A stretch of 64,000 bases of DNA from Delphinus delphis (taxonomy: Eukaryota; Chordata; Mammalia; Artiodactyla; Delphinidae): assembly GCF_949987515.2 (NCBI RefSeq), contig NC_082684.1, forward strand, positions 43,862,006 through 43,926,005, read 5' to 3'. The notes under the pieces are model-generated. The model was not told the DNA's origin, did not search any database, and saw nothing but the letters and a program-made list of their open reading frames with translations. Positions 34,161 to 46,300 of this stretch are shown here, in pieces (the stretch's first letter is position 1; each line of letters begins with the position of its first letter). Both the position numbers and the translations under genes were made by a program.

Positions 34161-34803
34161 GAGTCATGTACCAAAATGTTCATTGCAGCTCTATTTACAA
34201 TAGCCCGGAGATGGAAGCAACCTAAGTGTCCATCATGAGATGAATGGATAAAGAAGATGTGGCACATGTATACAATGGAATATTACTCAGCCATAAAAAG
34301 AAACGAAATTGAGCTCTTTGTAATGAGGTGGATAGACCTAGAGTCTGTCATACAGAGTGAAGTAAGTCAGAAGGAGAAAGACAAATACCGTATGCTAACA
34401 CATATATATGGAATTTAAGAAAAAAAATGTCATGAAGAACCTAGGGGTAAGACAGGAATAAAGACACAGACCTACTAGAGAATGGACTTGAGGATATGGG
34501 GAGGGGGAAGGGTAAGCTGTGACAAAGTGAGAGAGCGGCATGGACATATATACACTACCAAAGGTAAAATAGATAGCTAGTGGGAAGCAGCCACATAGCA
34601 CAGGGAGATCAGCTCGGTGCTTTGTGATCGCCTGGAGGGGTGGGATAGGGAGGGTGGGAGGGAGGGAGACGCAAGAGGGAAGAGATATGGGAACATATGT
34701 GTATGTATAACTGATTCACTTTGTTATAAAGCAGAAACTAACACACCATTGTAAAACCATTATACTCCAATAACGATGTAAAAAATAAATAAACAAAAGA
34801 TAA
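34161..34803 (+). mobile_element. 3' end of the 28884 L1
   Basis: The end of ORF2 and the 3' UTR, with the G-rich 'ggggtgggatagggagggtg' tract at about 34637, ending 'ccattatactccaataacga' and an A-rich tail. Confidence 0.9.
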
Positions 34804-34813
34804 TAAAAGTGGG

Positions 34814-36615
34814 GCACTAACAAGTTGAATAGATGTGCCTGTTTATTGTGGGTTTTCCTGGAAGATGGTATGGCCAGACCACGTCACTGGGGACTCACTG
34901 GTGTTAGTATCTCTAGGTCTTTTCTCTTGAGCCGGCTAGAGTTTCCAGAAAAGTACCCTCCATTTCCTGCCTCAAAGGGGGCTAGCAGGTAAAGAGAACC
35001 AACACTCTCAGCACTCAGCATACAAACTTTTAGTTGATACAGCACCAGCCTACAACAGTTACTGGTGCTCCCAGGCCAGAAATCCATTGTTGCAAAGAAA
35101 AAATCTCTAGTCTTTTTTGGGACGGGGATGATCAGGAAAGACAACTAGGGTTCTAACTGCCTTAAAAAGACTTACAAATTTTCCTTCTCTTTAATCCTGC
35201 CTTCACCCACACTTTTTGATGTACCTTGTGCTTCCAAATTTCTGGGCCATTGAGTTGCTTGGAGATAAAAAAAAAATTTAGACGCTCTTAGGATCTCTTT
35301 TGCTCTTGGCTCATAGTTTAGCTTTTTCAGGGATGTGCTAAATAAGTTATCATTTATCATGTACTGTCCAACTTGTAGTTTTTTCCTTTTCCTGTCTTGC
35401 ATGGGGTTTTACCTTTTAAAACATACCTTGGCTGCCATTTTAGTGGCATTTCAGAAAAGAGATCAATGCATGTACCCAATGCACTTTTCATTCAGAAGTC
35501 GCCCACAAGGTTATTTTCAAAGGAAAAACTTCAGCAGGATTCAGTGTTGGATTGTCTATAAGAGGTGAAGAAATAAAGAAATCAGATATAGGTCCAAGAT
35601 TTCTAGTCTGGGTGATCAAGGAAATGTGATATCGTTTACAGAGACAGAGAAAACTGGAAAGGGAACAGATGGGGTAAAATTGTAGCAGATGATTCTGTTG
35701 GGTTTAGACATATTGAAATCGAAGTGACGGGAAACATTCAAATGGAGATGTTATGCAGACAATTGGAAATGCACTCATGGAGCATGGGGAAGGGTGAAGG
35801 CTGGATATTTATGCTTGGGAATAAACTGTATTTAAGTCTGTTAAGGTAAGTGAGAGTAGGAAAATATTGAAGAAGTAAGTGCTTAGAAAGAATAGCAGAA
35901 CGAAGACCTAGCCTTGAAGGATATCAAACAACAGGGAAAAGAAAAAGAAAGGAAGTTTCTCACTGGGGAAAAAAAGAGATATGGTTAGAAATAGAAAATC
36001 ATCAGTATTGTGGGGTAATGTGAAACCCAATAACACTGTGCAAGCTTGGACAGCCACCAGGCCGGGAAGTGGCAGAGTCCAGACGGAACTTCAGGATAGA
36101 GTAGGAGGCCAAAAAAGGGGTCTTTAAGGTATTAATATCATAACTAAAGCTGAAGAATATGGACTCTAATGGTCCTGTAGCACTAGTACCCTAGACTAAG
36201 GGTACAGATGAGAGCAGAATCCCACAAGTCGGTCAGCGTAGAAGCCAAGAACTGATGAGTTCATCCAGGCCAGTGTGCTGGGGAGGAGAGGAGAGCAGTA
36301 ACTGGTGAAGATTCCAACAGATAGGTGCTGAGTGTCTCAGAGATACAGGTACAGTGTTCAGAGACTCGGGCATAGAGGAAATCAGGGCAAGTCGCTGAGA
36401 CAGAGGAGGAAACACAAAAGCAGGAGCTCAGACAATGAGTTACCATGGTCAGAGGTGGGGCAGCGGCAGAGTCAGCTTAGGTGAATCTTAAACTGCTGAA
36501 GTAGGATCTCTGAATAGCCTCCCTGCTAGGAACATGCCTTAATCCTCGATTTGAGCTGAGCTGAGCTAAAAGATGACAGCTAAAATAAAGACAACTAATT
36601 ATTAAAATTTAATAT
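34814..36615. other. Unassigned sequence
   Basis: About 1.8 kb. The purine-rich part at 35600-36000 may be an ancient repeat of a type I cannot name. No exon recognised. Confidence 0.35.
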
Positions 36616-37510
36616 CCTATAACCCAGTAAATCCATCTTGGCATTTACCCTAGAAAAATACTCACACCTCTGTCCAAAGAAGCATATTCAAGGATGATCA
36701 TTAAAACATTGTTTGCAATAGCCAAGACACAGAAGCAACCTAAGTGTCCACTGACAGATGAATAGATAAAGAAGAGGTGGTCCCGTGCTGCGGGAAAACT
36801 AAGACCACGTGCCACAACTACTGAGCTCGCGCGCTTCAGTGAGAGAGCCCCTGCACCACAACTACAGAGCCCACGAACCCTGGAGCCTGTGCGCCACAAC
36901 TAGTGAGAGAAAACCACACGCCACAACTAGCAAGAAGCCTGCGCCGCAACGAAGATCCCGCGTGCTGCAACTAAGACCCGACACAGCCAAAAATAATAAA
37001 GAAAGAAAGAAAGAAAGAAGAGGTGGCCCATATATACAATGGAATATTACTCAGCCATAAAAAAGAATGAAGTAATGCCATTTGCAGCAACATGAGTGGA
37101 CCTAGAGATTATCAAACTAAGTGAAGTAAGCCAACAAAGACAAATATTATATGATATCACTTATATGTGGAATCTAAAACAAAAAAGGATACAAATGAAC
37201 TTATTTCCAAAACAGAAAGAGACTCACAGTCAGAGAAAACAAACCTATGGTTACCAAAGGGAAAAGGTGGGGGAGGGATAAATTAGGAGGTTGGGATTAA
37301 CATATACGCACTACTATATATAAAATAGATAACCAACAAGGACTTACTGTATAGCACAAGGAACTACTCTACTTAGTATTTTGTAATAACCTATAAGGGA
37401 AAAGAATCTGAAAAAGAAAAAACATATATATATATCTATCTGAATCACTGTGCCGTATACCTGAAACTAACATGACATTGTAAATCCACTATACTTCAAT
37501 TTTTTTAATT
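36616..37510 (+). mobile_element. Old L1 3' fragment with a SINE inside
   Basis: The ORF2 C-terminus and 3' UTR ('caatagccaagacacagaag', then from 37027 'cccatatatacaatggaata') end near a TTAATTAATTAA-rich stretch. The SINE at 36781-37013 interrupts it. Confidence 0.82.
36781..37013 (+). mobile_element. 5'-truncated CHR SINE (long variant)
   Basis: It lacks the tRNA-like head with the pol III promoter and starts at 'tcccgtgctgcgg'. It carries the 'gccacaactactgagc'-type units and ends in a GAAA-repeat tail. Target duplication 'aaagaagaggtgg' at 36768-36780 and 37014-37026. Confidence 0.9.
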
Positions 37511-37574
37511 AATTAATTACTTAAAGGGAACTGGATCTAAATTAGGGGACAAAAACAACATTGTTTGCAATCAA

Positions 37575-37765
37575 AGAACATGTCCATCAATAGAGGCATA
37601 ATTAAATATGTGTATCCATACTGAAATAATACACAGCAATCAAAAATAATGAGGTAGTTCCTAGTGACTGACATGGGACAATCTCAATACATAATGTTGA
37701 GTTGCAGGGGTAAAAAAGTGGCACAATATAATGAAATATCTGAAATTGTTCATGTTCTTTTTGAG
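37575..37765 (+). repeat. Old L1M 3' UTR fragment
   Basis: 'catgtccatcaatagaggca' followed by 'taatacacagcaatcaaaaa' and 'catgggacaatctcaataca' matches the 3' region of old L1M elements. Confidence 0.5.
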
Positions 37766-38194
37766 AGAGAAAGAGGTCTGACAAATGTAGAGGGTCCTTC
37801 AGGGATGACACCTGCCACTGTAGATCATTACATGTTGACATAGTCCATATGCAGAGATGCTGAGTCAGGGAAGAAATAAGAAAAGGCGAATGGGTTTGGG
37901 TAGAAGGAAGTCATCACCAACCTTCATGACAGCACTACAAGTTGAGCAGTAGAGGTGAGAAAAAGACTGCAGAGGGAGGGAGATGATGGGTGATTTGTGG
38001 GAGTGGTCTCTACACCTTCTAACTTTAAGGACAGGAGAGGAATACTGAAGCTGGCACAGACAGAAAGGTACAATGAAGAATTTTTAGACTAAGGGCAATC
38101 TGGGCATATTTGAAGTTGGAAGGGGAAAGCCCTTGGAAAGAGAGAAACTGCAGATGTTGTCGAGAGCACAGGACCAGAGGGCAGTGGGTTTGTC
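37766..38194. other. Unassigned sequence
   Basis: Purine-rich, with no exon or confident repeat. Confidence 0.3.
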
Positions 38195-38400
38195 AAATGT
38201 TAGGGTCTGAAAGGAACCTCAGAGCCGCCTTGCCCCCTTATTTTATAGTTGAGGAAACTGGGTCTAGGGAGGTGTCGTGGGTAAGATCATGGTTTGGAAT
38301 CCAAAGTCTATCTCTTAGTAGCTTAGAAATTGCTTTGAGCCACCAATTCCTTATCTTTGAAGTAGAAATAAAAGCTGCCTATTTCATAGAGTTGTAAAGC
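38195..38400 (+). repeat. MIR-like relic
   Basis: 'gtctgaaaggaacctcagag' and 'tatagttgaggaaactgggt' resemble a MIR. Diverged. Confidence 0.4.
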
Positions 38401-38405
38401 TTTAT

Positions 38406-38442
38406 TTCCATCATCATCATCATTATTACTGTTATTATTACT
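38406..38442. repeat. (ATC)n/(ATT)n microsatellite
   Basis: A short run of TCA and TTA triplets directly before the MIR that follows. Confidence 0.7.
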
Positions 38443-38660
38443 TAACACATAAAGATTTACCATGCCTGTCACTCTTCTAGTGCTTCACACGTATTAACCT
38501 TAATAACACTGTGAAATAAGTAGCATTTTTATTCCCTTTTTACAACACGGAACTGAGGCATGAAGAGACATTAACTTACACAGCTAGAAAGTGATAGAAC
38601 CAGGATTCAAAGCAGGCAGCTGGCTTCTCAGTCTAAGCTCTCAATTACTCACCTCCTGCC
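38443..38660 (+). repeat. MIR relic
   Basis: 'aacactgtgaaataagtagc', 'aactgaggcatgaagagaca', 'cacagctagaaagtgataga' and 'gattcaaagcaggcagctgg' are a clear MIR core and right half. Confidence 0.75.
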
Positions 38661-39057
38661 TCTCAATCAGGTCATGTGACAAGAAGAACCGGCTGCTGTC
38701 CCCACAGAGGAAGCCAGGACCCAAATGACTCAGAATGAGAAATTCTCAAGCATAGGGGCCTCATGGCCCATAGGTCAAACCCTGTCTCAAGGGATATTCC
38801 AAGCTCTTTTGTTCTACTGGAATGGGCTGAGTCAAGTATTGCTTAATACAGGGGGATCATGATTCACCATTTGGTAGTCTTTCCAGGTGTGTGGAGATTT
38901 TTTACTCAGTTTGATAGTTGTCACAATTGATTTTATATCTTCCATTATGGTACCTCATCATGAGTGTTCAAACACATGACAGAGTAGCTGCAGACCGTGC
39001 TGGCTTCCAGCAGGCCGGTCCACCAACTCAGTGGCAGCTGGAAATCATCTCCATTGA
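38661..39057. other. Unique sequence
   Basis: Nothing recognised. Confidence 0.35.
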
Positions 39058-39310
39058 AAGTGGCATGGACATATATACACTACCAAATGTAAAATAACTA
39101 GCTAGTGGGAAGCAGCCAGAGATCAACTCCGTGCTTTGTGTCCACCTAGAAGGGTGGGATAGGGAGGGTGGGAGGGAGACGCAAGAGAGAGGAGATATGG
39201 GGATATATGTATACGTATAGCTGATTCACTTTGTTATACAGCAGAAACACAACAACGTTGTAAAGCAATTATATTCCGATAAAGACGTTAAAAAAATAAA
39301 ATAAAATAAA
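39058..39310 (+). mobile_element. Short L1 3' end
   Basis: Only the last 250 bases of the L1 3' UTR, from 'gtggcatggacatatataca' to 'gataaagacgtt' and an AAAAT tail. No target duplication seen. Confidence 0.88.
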
Positions 39311-39995
39311 GGCTGCAAAGTGTACTGGAACACTCCTTCCCCTTCTAAGCGAGGAAGGCTCTCCCTCGACATAATGGGTGTCCTCATCAGCAGACTTGGT
39401 GAAAGGGCCAGAGATGGGAGGAAAGGTTGCAGCTGAGACCTGGATGCAGCACAGACCACACATGGGAAGGGAGTGGCCCTTCAGCTTTCTGGGTAGGGGG
39501 CATGCCCCAGTCCTTATGGTACGTTCCCTCCAACACGCATCTTGGCTTTTAAAAAGCAGCTTCTGCATCCAAGACTTTCTTCAAATGGAGGGGCTCAAAA
39601 TGCTTCACTGGAGTCTTCACGATGCACGTGACAATAGGGACAATTATAGATCAATAGATGCAAGACCCAAACTGGTCACTGCTGTCTACTTTGTGCCTAT
39701 AATAAAGCTCATTAGGAGCTTAATGAGAATTTAAGGATTTTTTTCTTTATGTTAATTTGAAGACCTAGCACTAATTAAAAACCCAGAATTCCTTCCCCAG
39801 AGCCTAGTGCAGAAGAGAGGGAAAGTCCGGTAATATATCCATTCTTCCAATAAACACTTACACGGGCCTGTTATATAGAAGGTTCTGGATTAAGTATGTA
39901 GACGGCGGAGGTGAGAGATGGTACAAAGATGAGGGTAGGGTAGAGTTGCTCCTCTTCATGGATTTATGATTTATTACACAATAGGAGACAGATAG
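39311..39995. other. Mostly unique sequence
   Basis: A weak L2-like segment at about 39840-39910. Otherwise nothing recognised. Confidence 0.35.
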
Positions 39996-39999
39996 AGCT

Positions 40000-40167
40000 A
40001 GGGTTCTAGACTAGTCGCAGTGCTTGAATTCATATCCCAGTGAATCCACGCCACGGGACTCTGGATGAGTGACTTGGTCTCTCCAGGCTTCCATTTCCTC
40101 ACAGGTAAAACAGGGACAGTGATGGGACCATCGTTGTCAGGTTGTTGTAAGAAATAAAATAATGCAT
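40000..40167 (+). repeat. MIR relic, left part
   Basis: 'ggactctggatgagtgactt' and 'cttccatttcctcacaggta' mark a MIR. Its right end resumes at about 40509-40560 after an L1 insertion. Confidence 0.6.
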
Positions 40168-40184
40168 AAAAGAAGTTTTGTAGA

Positions 40185-40491
40185 AAACAGAAATAGAGTT
40201 ACAGATGTAGAAAATAAACTTATAGTTAGTGGGGGGTAAGTAGGGGAGGGATAAACTGGAAGATCAGGATTGACATATACACACTACTATATATAAAAGA
40301 GATAACTAATAAGGACCTACTGTACAGCACTCAATACTCTGCAATGGCCTATATGGGAAAAGAAGCTAAAAAAGAGTGGAGATATATATATATATGTATA
40401 ACTGATTCACTTTGCTGTACACCTGAAACTAACACAACATTGTGAATCAACTATACACCAATGAAAATTAAAAAACAAAAAAGAAATTGAA
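40185..40491 (+). mobile_element. Short L1 3' end inserted in a MIR
   Basis: L1 3' UTR from about 40185 to an A-rich tail. The 17-bp duplication 'aaaagaagttttgtaga' at 40168-40184 and 40492-40508 flanks it exactly. Confidence 0.92.
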
Positions 40492-40560
40492 AAAAGAAGT
40501 TTTGTAGAGTCTCTAGTACATAATTGAAGCTCATTATATGCTAGTTATTATTATTGTAAA

Positions 40561-42484
40561 TAACAAAAAGCAGATAAGAATCACATTAATCATGATATCC
40601 ATAAAGATGAAATTCAGGGTTTTGAATAGGAATATACTTTGAAGGGTTTGGTCCCCCCTACAAGATTAGAAGTTTCAGAAAACATTTGACAAGAACGAAA
40701 GCTATAAGTCCTCCCAAAATAAGGATCACCCATCCCTTCAACGCTACCTAAAGTGCAGCCCGTCTCTAGATTGCTACATGTGCTAACCCCACTGTGTCTT
40801 GCAGCTGGCCACTCTCTGTTCTGGATCTGACTTTGTGGGCTTGTTTCCTAGGGCCCTGTCCCTCCAAATGCAAAAGCAGTCCTCCTGGATCTTAATCTTC
40901 TAAACACCAACTTCCCTGTTCCCCTGCCCACACGGCTGCCTATGCCAGTTTTCCAGTGTTCACACTGCATCCTCATTTAGCCTTAAAATCTTATTTTCCT
41001 CCTTAAAAACTTGCTTCTTTCATGCAAACTCTTTTCCTGCCCTCCACGAACAAAATAAGATCAGAAATGTGACCAAAAGTCTCGACAACTACTCTCCTCT
41101 CTTAAGGATCTTTCCACGTGCCTTTTGCTGACCTGGCAAGATTTTGGGGGTGAGGGAAAGTTTGTTAGGAGTCCCTTCCAGGTGGGGTAGCCCAGCACTC
41201 ACATGCTCCAAACTCATGTGCTTGCCCTTTAGGGCAAACCACATTATTACTGATTGCATCTCACTTTTTCAGAGCGGAGGGGTCCCGTGAACTTTTTCCC
41301 TGGACCCAGATATCAAGCGATAGTGTGGGAAAATGAGAGGCCCTGCCAGAGGGGACCGCCTCAGGGGCCCCAGGGGGGCAGCGGCAGCAACTCAGCCTTG
41401 GGCTCTCCCTGTAGAGTTCCAGCCCCCCAGGACACATCTGGTTGTAGGGCAGCTCACCAGGCCAGGCAGAGTGTTAATGAGAGCCGAGTGTGTGGGAGTG
41501 TCATCAAATCACTGGGTGCTTTGGGGTTTATTCTGGTGCTCAATCAGATCTGATTGCATCAATAGGCCCATTTAACATAATTGGAAGTGGAAGCTGACAG
41601 TTTCTTGGCTTGTTCGGGACCTGTGGTGGCTGGCATGAGAGACAGAGAGGGGCCCAGTATCATCTGGAATGAATCTGGGCAAGTGCAGGAAAGGGTGGGG
41701 GGGCTGCCCCTACTACTCGGCAGGCCCTGGAATGACAGCAAGAGGCACGCTGGTATCCTGGGCCCCAAGCCAGCCCCTCCTGTCCTACCTCCTGGGGCTC
41801 AACCTCTGCAGCCCTCGAGGGTCTCATTGTTATCTCCACCTGAAACCTGAAAAGATCAGGTCTAGAGAAGAGAAGAGGGGACAGCGTGCCTCTTCTCCAT
41901 TTCTTTTCAAACAAAGGCCAAGGCTGTCTGAAGTCTGAGACTCCTCTGTCGGTTCAGGCTGACACCTTGGTGGGATCAGATTTGGCATCACCGTATCTAA
42001 TTTGAAATTTTGGGGTTGAGATAGTTCTATTATATTATGGTTAAGAGCACAGGCATTGAAAGTATCACCCACAGATGACTCACTGATTGTAAGCGGGGGA
42101 AGCATCTTTGCAACGGAGGGATCCACTGTCGCATCCTGAACCCACTGATTAACCTTAGCTCCCAGCCTCCCCGTGGATGCAGTATGCTGTGTACCGAACC
42201 AGTTAGAATCAGGGTCACTAAATGATAGAACCTGCGTCTAACGAGCCTTTAGACCTAACTCCCGGTTTACAGAAAATCCAGGGACTGGAGGGACAAGTTA
42301 AATGACACCAGGAAGAAACAATCAGACCCAGAATATGCACACGCCACAGGACAACTAATTTTTTTCAGCAAGTTAGTGGCATGTAAAAGGCGGGGAGATT
42401 CCTTTAGATGAAGAGAGTTGACATTTTAGAGATATAACAACCAGGAAACAAACGAAAACAACAACAACAAAAACAGAACAATAC
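40561..42484. other. Unique sequence, locally GC-rich, possible regulatory element
   Basis: The part at 41330-41420 is GC-rich but small for a CpG island. The part at about 41470-41600 is free of repeat signatures and contains TTAATGA, ATCAAATCA and homeodomain-like TAATT words. Several overlapping frames exist on both strands at 41254-42126, but none resembles a known protein. Confidence 0.35.
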
Positions 42485-42725
42485 AAAGGGCTGTGGAGTC
42501 AGACCAGCAGGGCTTACTTACATCTGGTCTTTGCCACGTATAGGCAGGTGGCCTCAGACAAGTTACTGAGCTTCTCTGAGCCCTATTTCCTTACCTGCGA
42601 AAAGGGAATAATGCATTCTACTTCACAGAGCTGCTGTGAAGATTAACTGAGAAAATGCACTAAAGCCTTTAGCATGGTGCATGGGCGTACTGAGTACTCC
42701 AAAGCAGCGGCTATTAGTATCAGAG
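42485..42725 (+). repeat. MIR relic, nearly full length
   Basis: 'gctgtggagtcagaccagca', 'gacaagttactgagcttctc', 'cagagctgctgtgaagatta' and 'ctgagtactccaaagcagcg' follow the MIR order. Confidence 0.75.
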
Positions 42726-43379
42726 CAGAGATCCACGGATGAACTGAACTGATCCTGTGGCGTCTGCGCTGCCTGCCCGATGCTACTGGGCCTCCCTACT
42801 TACCGCTTAGCAGCTGCTTTACTTAATGATGCCTGACCCACCCTACTGGAAGTATCACCTCCCAAACACAAAGCCCCCTCACATACTACCTGTTCCTGAG
42901 TTGAGGCTGGAAAAGGTGCCAGAGGGCTGCTCGTGCAGGAATATACAAGAGCCTGTGGAGCAGACGGTGCCCCACCCCAGTTCCTGGGCCTTTACCATGT
43001 CAGGGCATGCTGCCAGCGCTCATCACTCTGTCCCAGGGCTTGCTTTCTTTCTTTCCTTCTTTTTTTCCTTTTCCCACCTAGGGCTTTCTGTGACTGCTAG
43101 AACTCGCCCTGACCTGAGGCGTATGGCCAGCTGGAAGTGCCAGGGAATGAACAACCCGCCCTGCCCTCCCCTCAGCAATTCTCCATCAGAGACAGACAGG
43201 AGTGGAGGTATAGATATCCCAGCTCCCTTGCCTCTCTGCTGGGATATCTCTGAAGTATGTGTTCAACACTGTTTCCCAGAAATCCACAGCAGGGCTAAGG
43301 TGTACTCAGCGCCGTGGAACAAGCTAAATTATACAGCCCCTCTTCTTAGCTTTTTTCCCTCCCTGAATTAGCTCCCCAC
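42726..43379 (+). other. Unidentified stretch with a 181-codon frame
   Basis: A continuous + frame at 42826-43371 begins MMPDPPYWKY and is proline-rich with a short hydrophobic, phenylalanine-rich patch near residues 72-88. I recognise no family. It directly precedes an LTR-like end, so it may be part of an old LTR element or chance. I do not call it a gene. Confidence 0.3.
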
Positions 43380-43463
43380 ACACCACCTGTGAGTTCTAGG
43401 ACCACTCCCAAATAAACCGCTTATGCTGGAAGCTTTGTCAGAGGGAACCCAAACTAAGACACC
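43380..43463 (+). repeat. Possible ancient LTR 3' end
   Basis: 'ctcccaaataaaccgcttat', with an AATAAA signal at 43411-43416, followed by 'gggaacccaaactaagacac' resembles the 3' end of old ERV LTRs. Family and left boundary unknown. Confidence 0.35.
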
Positions 43464-45530
43464 ACATAAATGAGTTTGGATTTTACCCTAAGGGCAGTAG
43501 GAAGCTGTTGAAATACTCGCTGAACTGCAAATATTCGTATGGTTCTAGAGATCCAAGCTCTGCCCCAGTCCTTGAATTTTCACTACCAGTGCTAGATGTT
43601 TTATCCAGTAAGACTAACAAGGGCTGTGTCCCATTCATGTGAGATACTCCCCATGTAGTGCCCGTCACAGTGGACTGCCCCCATCTTCTCCTCCTCAACA
43701 GCATGCTCCCCATTCCGCTTTGCAACAGGAGCAACAGGCACGGAAGCTGGAGAGAACCCGGGGATGTTGTTACGCAGAGCTTATGCACTGTAGACACCAT
43801 GGCTGCAAACAGGCACATAGAAATTAACTGCTGCCTTCCGCTTGGAGATGTCTGAAGTTTAAGAGAAAAGTCCTGCAGAAGACATCATGCCAGTTGTAGC
43901 AAGAAACATCTGGAAGGGATGCAGGTCTGAGGAAGTATCTGGCTGCCCGGGGACCTACCTTCCCCGGGATAACAGAGAGAGCCCTGGACAGACCCGTGGG
44001 AAACTGCACTGCTCTAATAAAGAGAATGCTAAGCCCGCTGTCCTGCTTCGACAGCAGTGCCCACAGGCATGCTGATGAGACCAGAATAAGCCATAAGCAA
44101 CACGATCAGGCAGCTGGCCAGCGTCCTGTCAAGGCTTTGTATACAGCTCTTGGAACTACTTCAGAAAGAGTTTGGGTACAAGTGGATATTATGATGGAAG
44201 ATCCTTGCAAAAATCTTTCCAGTGCAACCTAAGATCATCCCCCCAACACTTCTGGGTAATAATTTTTCCCTTCTCGTGAGAAGCAGATGGAATAAACAGA
44301 CTAAGTTTATTGTTCCATTATTCTATTGTTGTAAAGCAAGACACTCCATGATCTGTATCTCGGCTACAAACTGGTAGCAAGGAAGTAAATTTAAGATTAG
44401 GAAATCCTTTGCCTCTATCCCTTTGTTTAGCAATCATGCCAATTTGTTTTCTGTTTATATTTTCAAAAAAGAAAGAAAAGAAAAGAAAAGAGAGGCCGAA
44501 ACATGCCTTACAAGAGTCCCTAAAGAGATCATAGAGTTAAGACTGGGTGGCATCATGGACATATAATTTCTGCCCCAAGGAAAGTAATAAGGTCAAGGTG
44601 GTCACTGGACTGCATTGGCAGGGGCTCAGCCCCAGGTAACAGGAAGCCCTCTGTCCTCACTGCACCACCCAGTGACCTAAGCCAGATCGGGGATCCTGGG
44701 ACACCTGGACAGGTAAAGAGTCTGTCCAGAGAAGTGAGGGTGCCTCTCAGGACTGCTGGGTATCACATTTATTAAAAGTAACAAAAGGGGGAATGAGGGA
44801 AAGGGAAATCTTTAGGGAAGGTCTCTTTATTTGGTGTCCCCTAAATTTCATCTCATTGCAGTTTACAAAAACAATCAAGGTACGGAGTTTCCCAGGACAG
44901 GGAGACATCCCTGATTTGGGCATACCCCAGAGTAAATGCACCTTAAAACACATGGCTGACAACTGAGATTTCTGAGCTGGGACACTACTCTGGCTGGGTA
45001 GCATTTAGTTTGATGACACCAGCTGAAGTGACACTTGGGACCACTTTGGTCCACCCGGAACTTCGGGACATCTGTTTCACCACTCTCCTCTCTACCCTGT
45101 TCTTATGCACCTTGAAAGATAGAAAGAATCCCACGTCTTCACCTCTGGCTCCACAATTTAAATTTCTCAAAAAAAGAGCAACTCTATAATTTGTTTTTAG
45201 CAGACATCTGCAAGAGTAGGATTTTGCCTTAAGGGGGAAAAAAATGCATGTTAATCGATTTAGGCCTATATCCTGAGTGACTCTATCTGGTTTAGACCAG
45301 ATAGAGACCATGTATTAAAGGTTAAATTTCAATGTAAATTCTTGAGACAAACATCTATGGATTAACAGTTAAAATGTAATCTTATTTCAAAGAAGGTAGA
45401 AGAGAAAAAAGATTTTCTAAAGATGTCTTAAAAAGGATTATTATAACCAAAAGCTGATATTCTCCCAATGAGAGAGAAAATATACAAAAATTCTTTGACC
45501 TAAGTTAAATCCACTAGCATTTTAAGAAAC
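43464..45530. other. Unique sequence
   Basis: About 2 kb with a GAAAA-rich run at 44465-44492. No exon, RNA gene or confident repeat. The short frames at 43483-44232 overlap on both strands without recognisable motifs. Confidence 0.35.
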
Positions 45531-46300
45531 TCATACACTGGCTATCTTCAGAGCAGCAGGTATGTGATGGTTTGGTTTTAGCATTTAATTCAGTGATGCA
45601 CTTGCAGATTGCATTTAAAGTGTAGAGATATAAATTTGATTCAACTGATCTCATTTAACAGTTTATACAAGAAGCCTCAATTCACATTTTTTCCATTTGC
45701 TTTGCTTTAGCATTTCCAAACCAAATAGGTCTGGTTGGACTGTCACCCTCACACCAAATGTATGGATAAATATAGAGGGAAATAATCACTGGGAGGAAAA
45801 CTAAGGTTTGGATCATACATCAGCTCTGCTTAGTCGGCATCCAAACACATAATTCACATGGCTGAAAAGCCTCTTGTGATTGCTTATTCATTACAGATCA
45901 ATTGCAGAAAAGACTATAACTTTATTAAATGCATAATTTAGGAATCCTGTAAACATTTAGGATTTAAATCCCACTTACTGAATGGCCAACGCATAGTAAT
46001 TAACCCATGTGTGAAATTAAATCCAACCCTAAGGAATATTTATATACACGTTGCTTTTAATCCTGTCGGAAACCTTTCCAAGAAAATACTACGCTGAAGG
46101 ATCAAAAGGCAATTTAACCAACCTGACTCCAGATCACCACCATCCTATTCCAGGGAATATCACCTTCGCATTCACCATCTGCTTAACATAAAACATCCAA
46201 ATGGATATGCCCATAGCCCATTAAAAAAAGAAATTCATTTGTCCAACATTAGGTTGTATAAATCTTAAAATTTACTACAGATTACTATAAACAGCCACTG
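45531..46300. other. Repeat-free AT-rich block, possible conserved non-coding element
   Basis: About 770 bases with no repeat signature and many TAAT/ATTA cores (for example near 45580-45600, 45885 and 45995-46010). This resembles developmental enhancers in composition only. No coding potential. Confidence 0.3.

Larger units (their letters stand above)
28884..34803 (+). mobile_element. Nearly full-length L1 with 10-bp target duplication
   Basis: This LINE-1 copy runs from the end of its 5' UTR (28884-29509), through ORF1 (29510-30376) and ORF2 (30462-33954), to the 3' UTR and an A-rich tail near 34803. The target duplication 'taaaagtggg' is at 28874-28883 and 34804-34813. About 5.7 kb is L1 and the rest is a SINE at 33955-34160. 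It is slightly 5' truncated, so the internal promoter is probably incomplete. The coding parts carry a stop and frameshifts, so it cannot move on its own. Confidence 0.93.

Noticed and set aside
41254..42126. Cluster of 80-99 codon frames in GC-richer DNA
   Set aside because: Several frames overlap on both strands with no conserved motif or clear splice sites, so they are not called genes.
42826..43371. 181-codon + strand frame
   Set aside because: No recognisable domain, no splice or promoter context, and it adjoins a probable LTR end. Reported only as an unidentified stretch.
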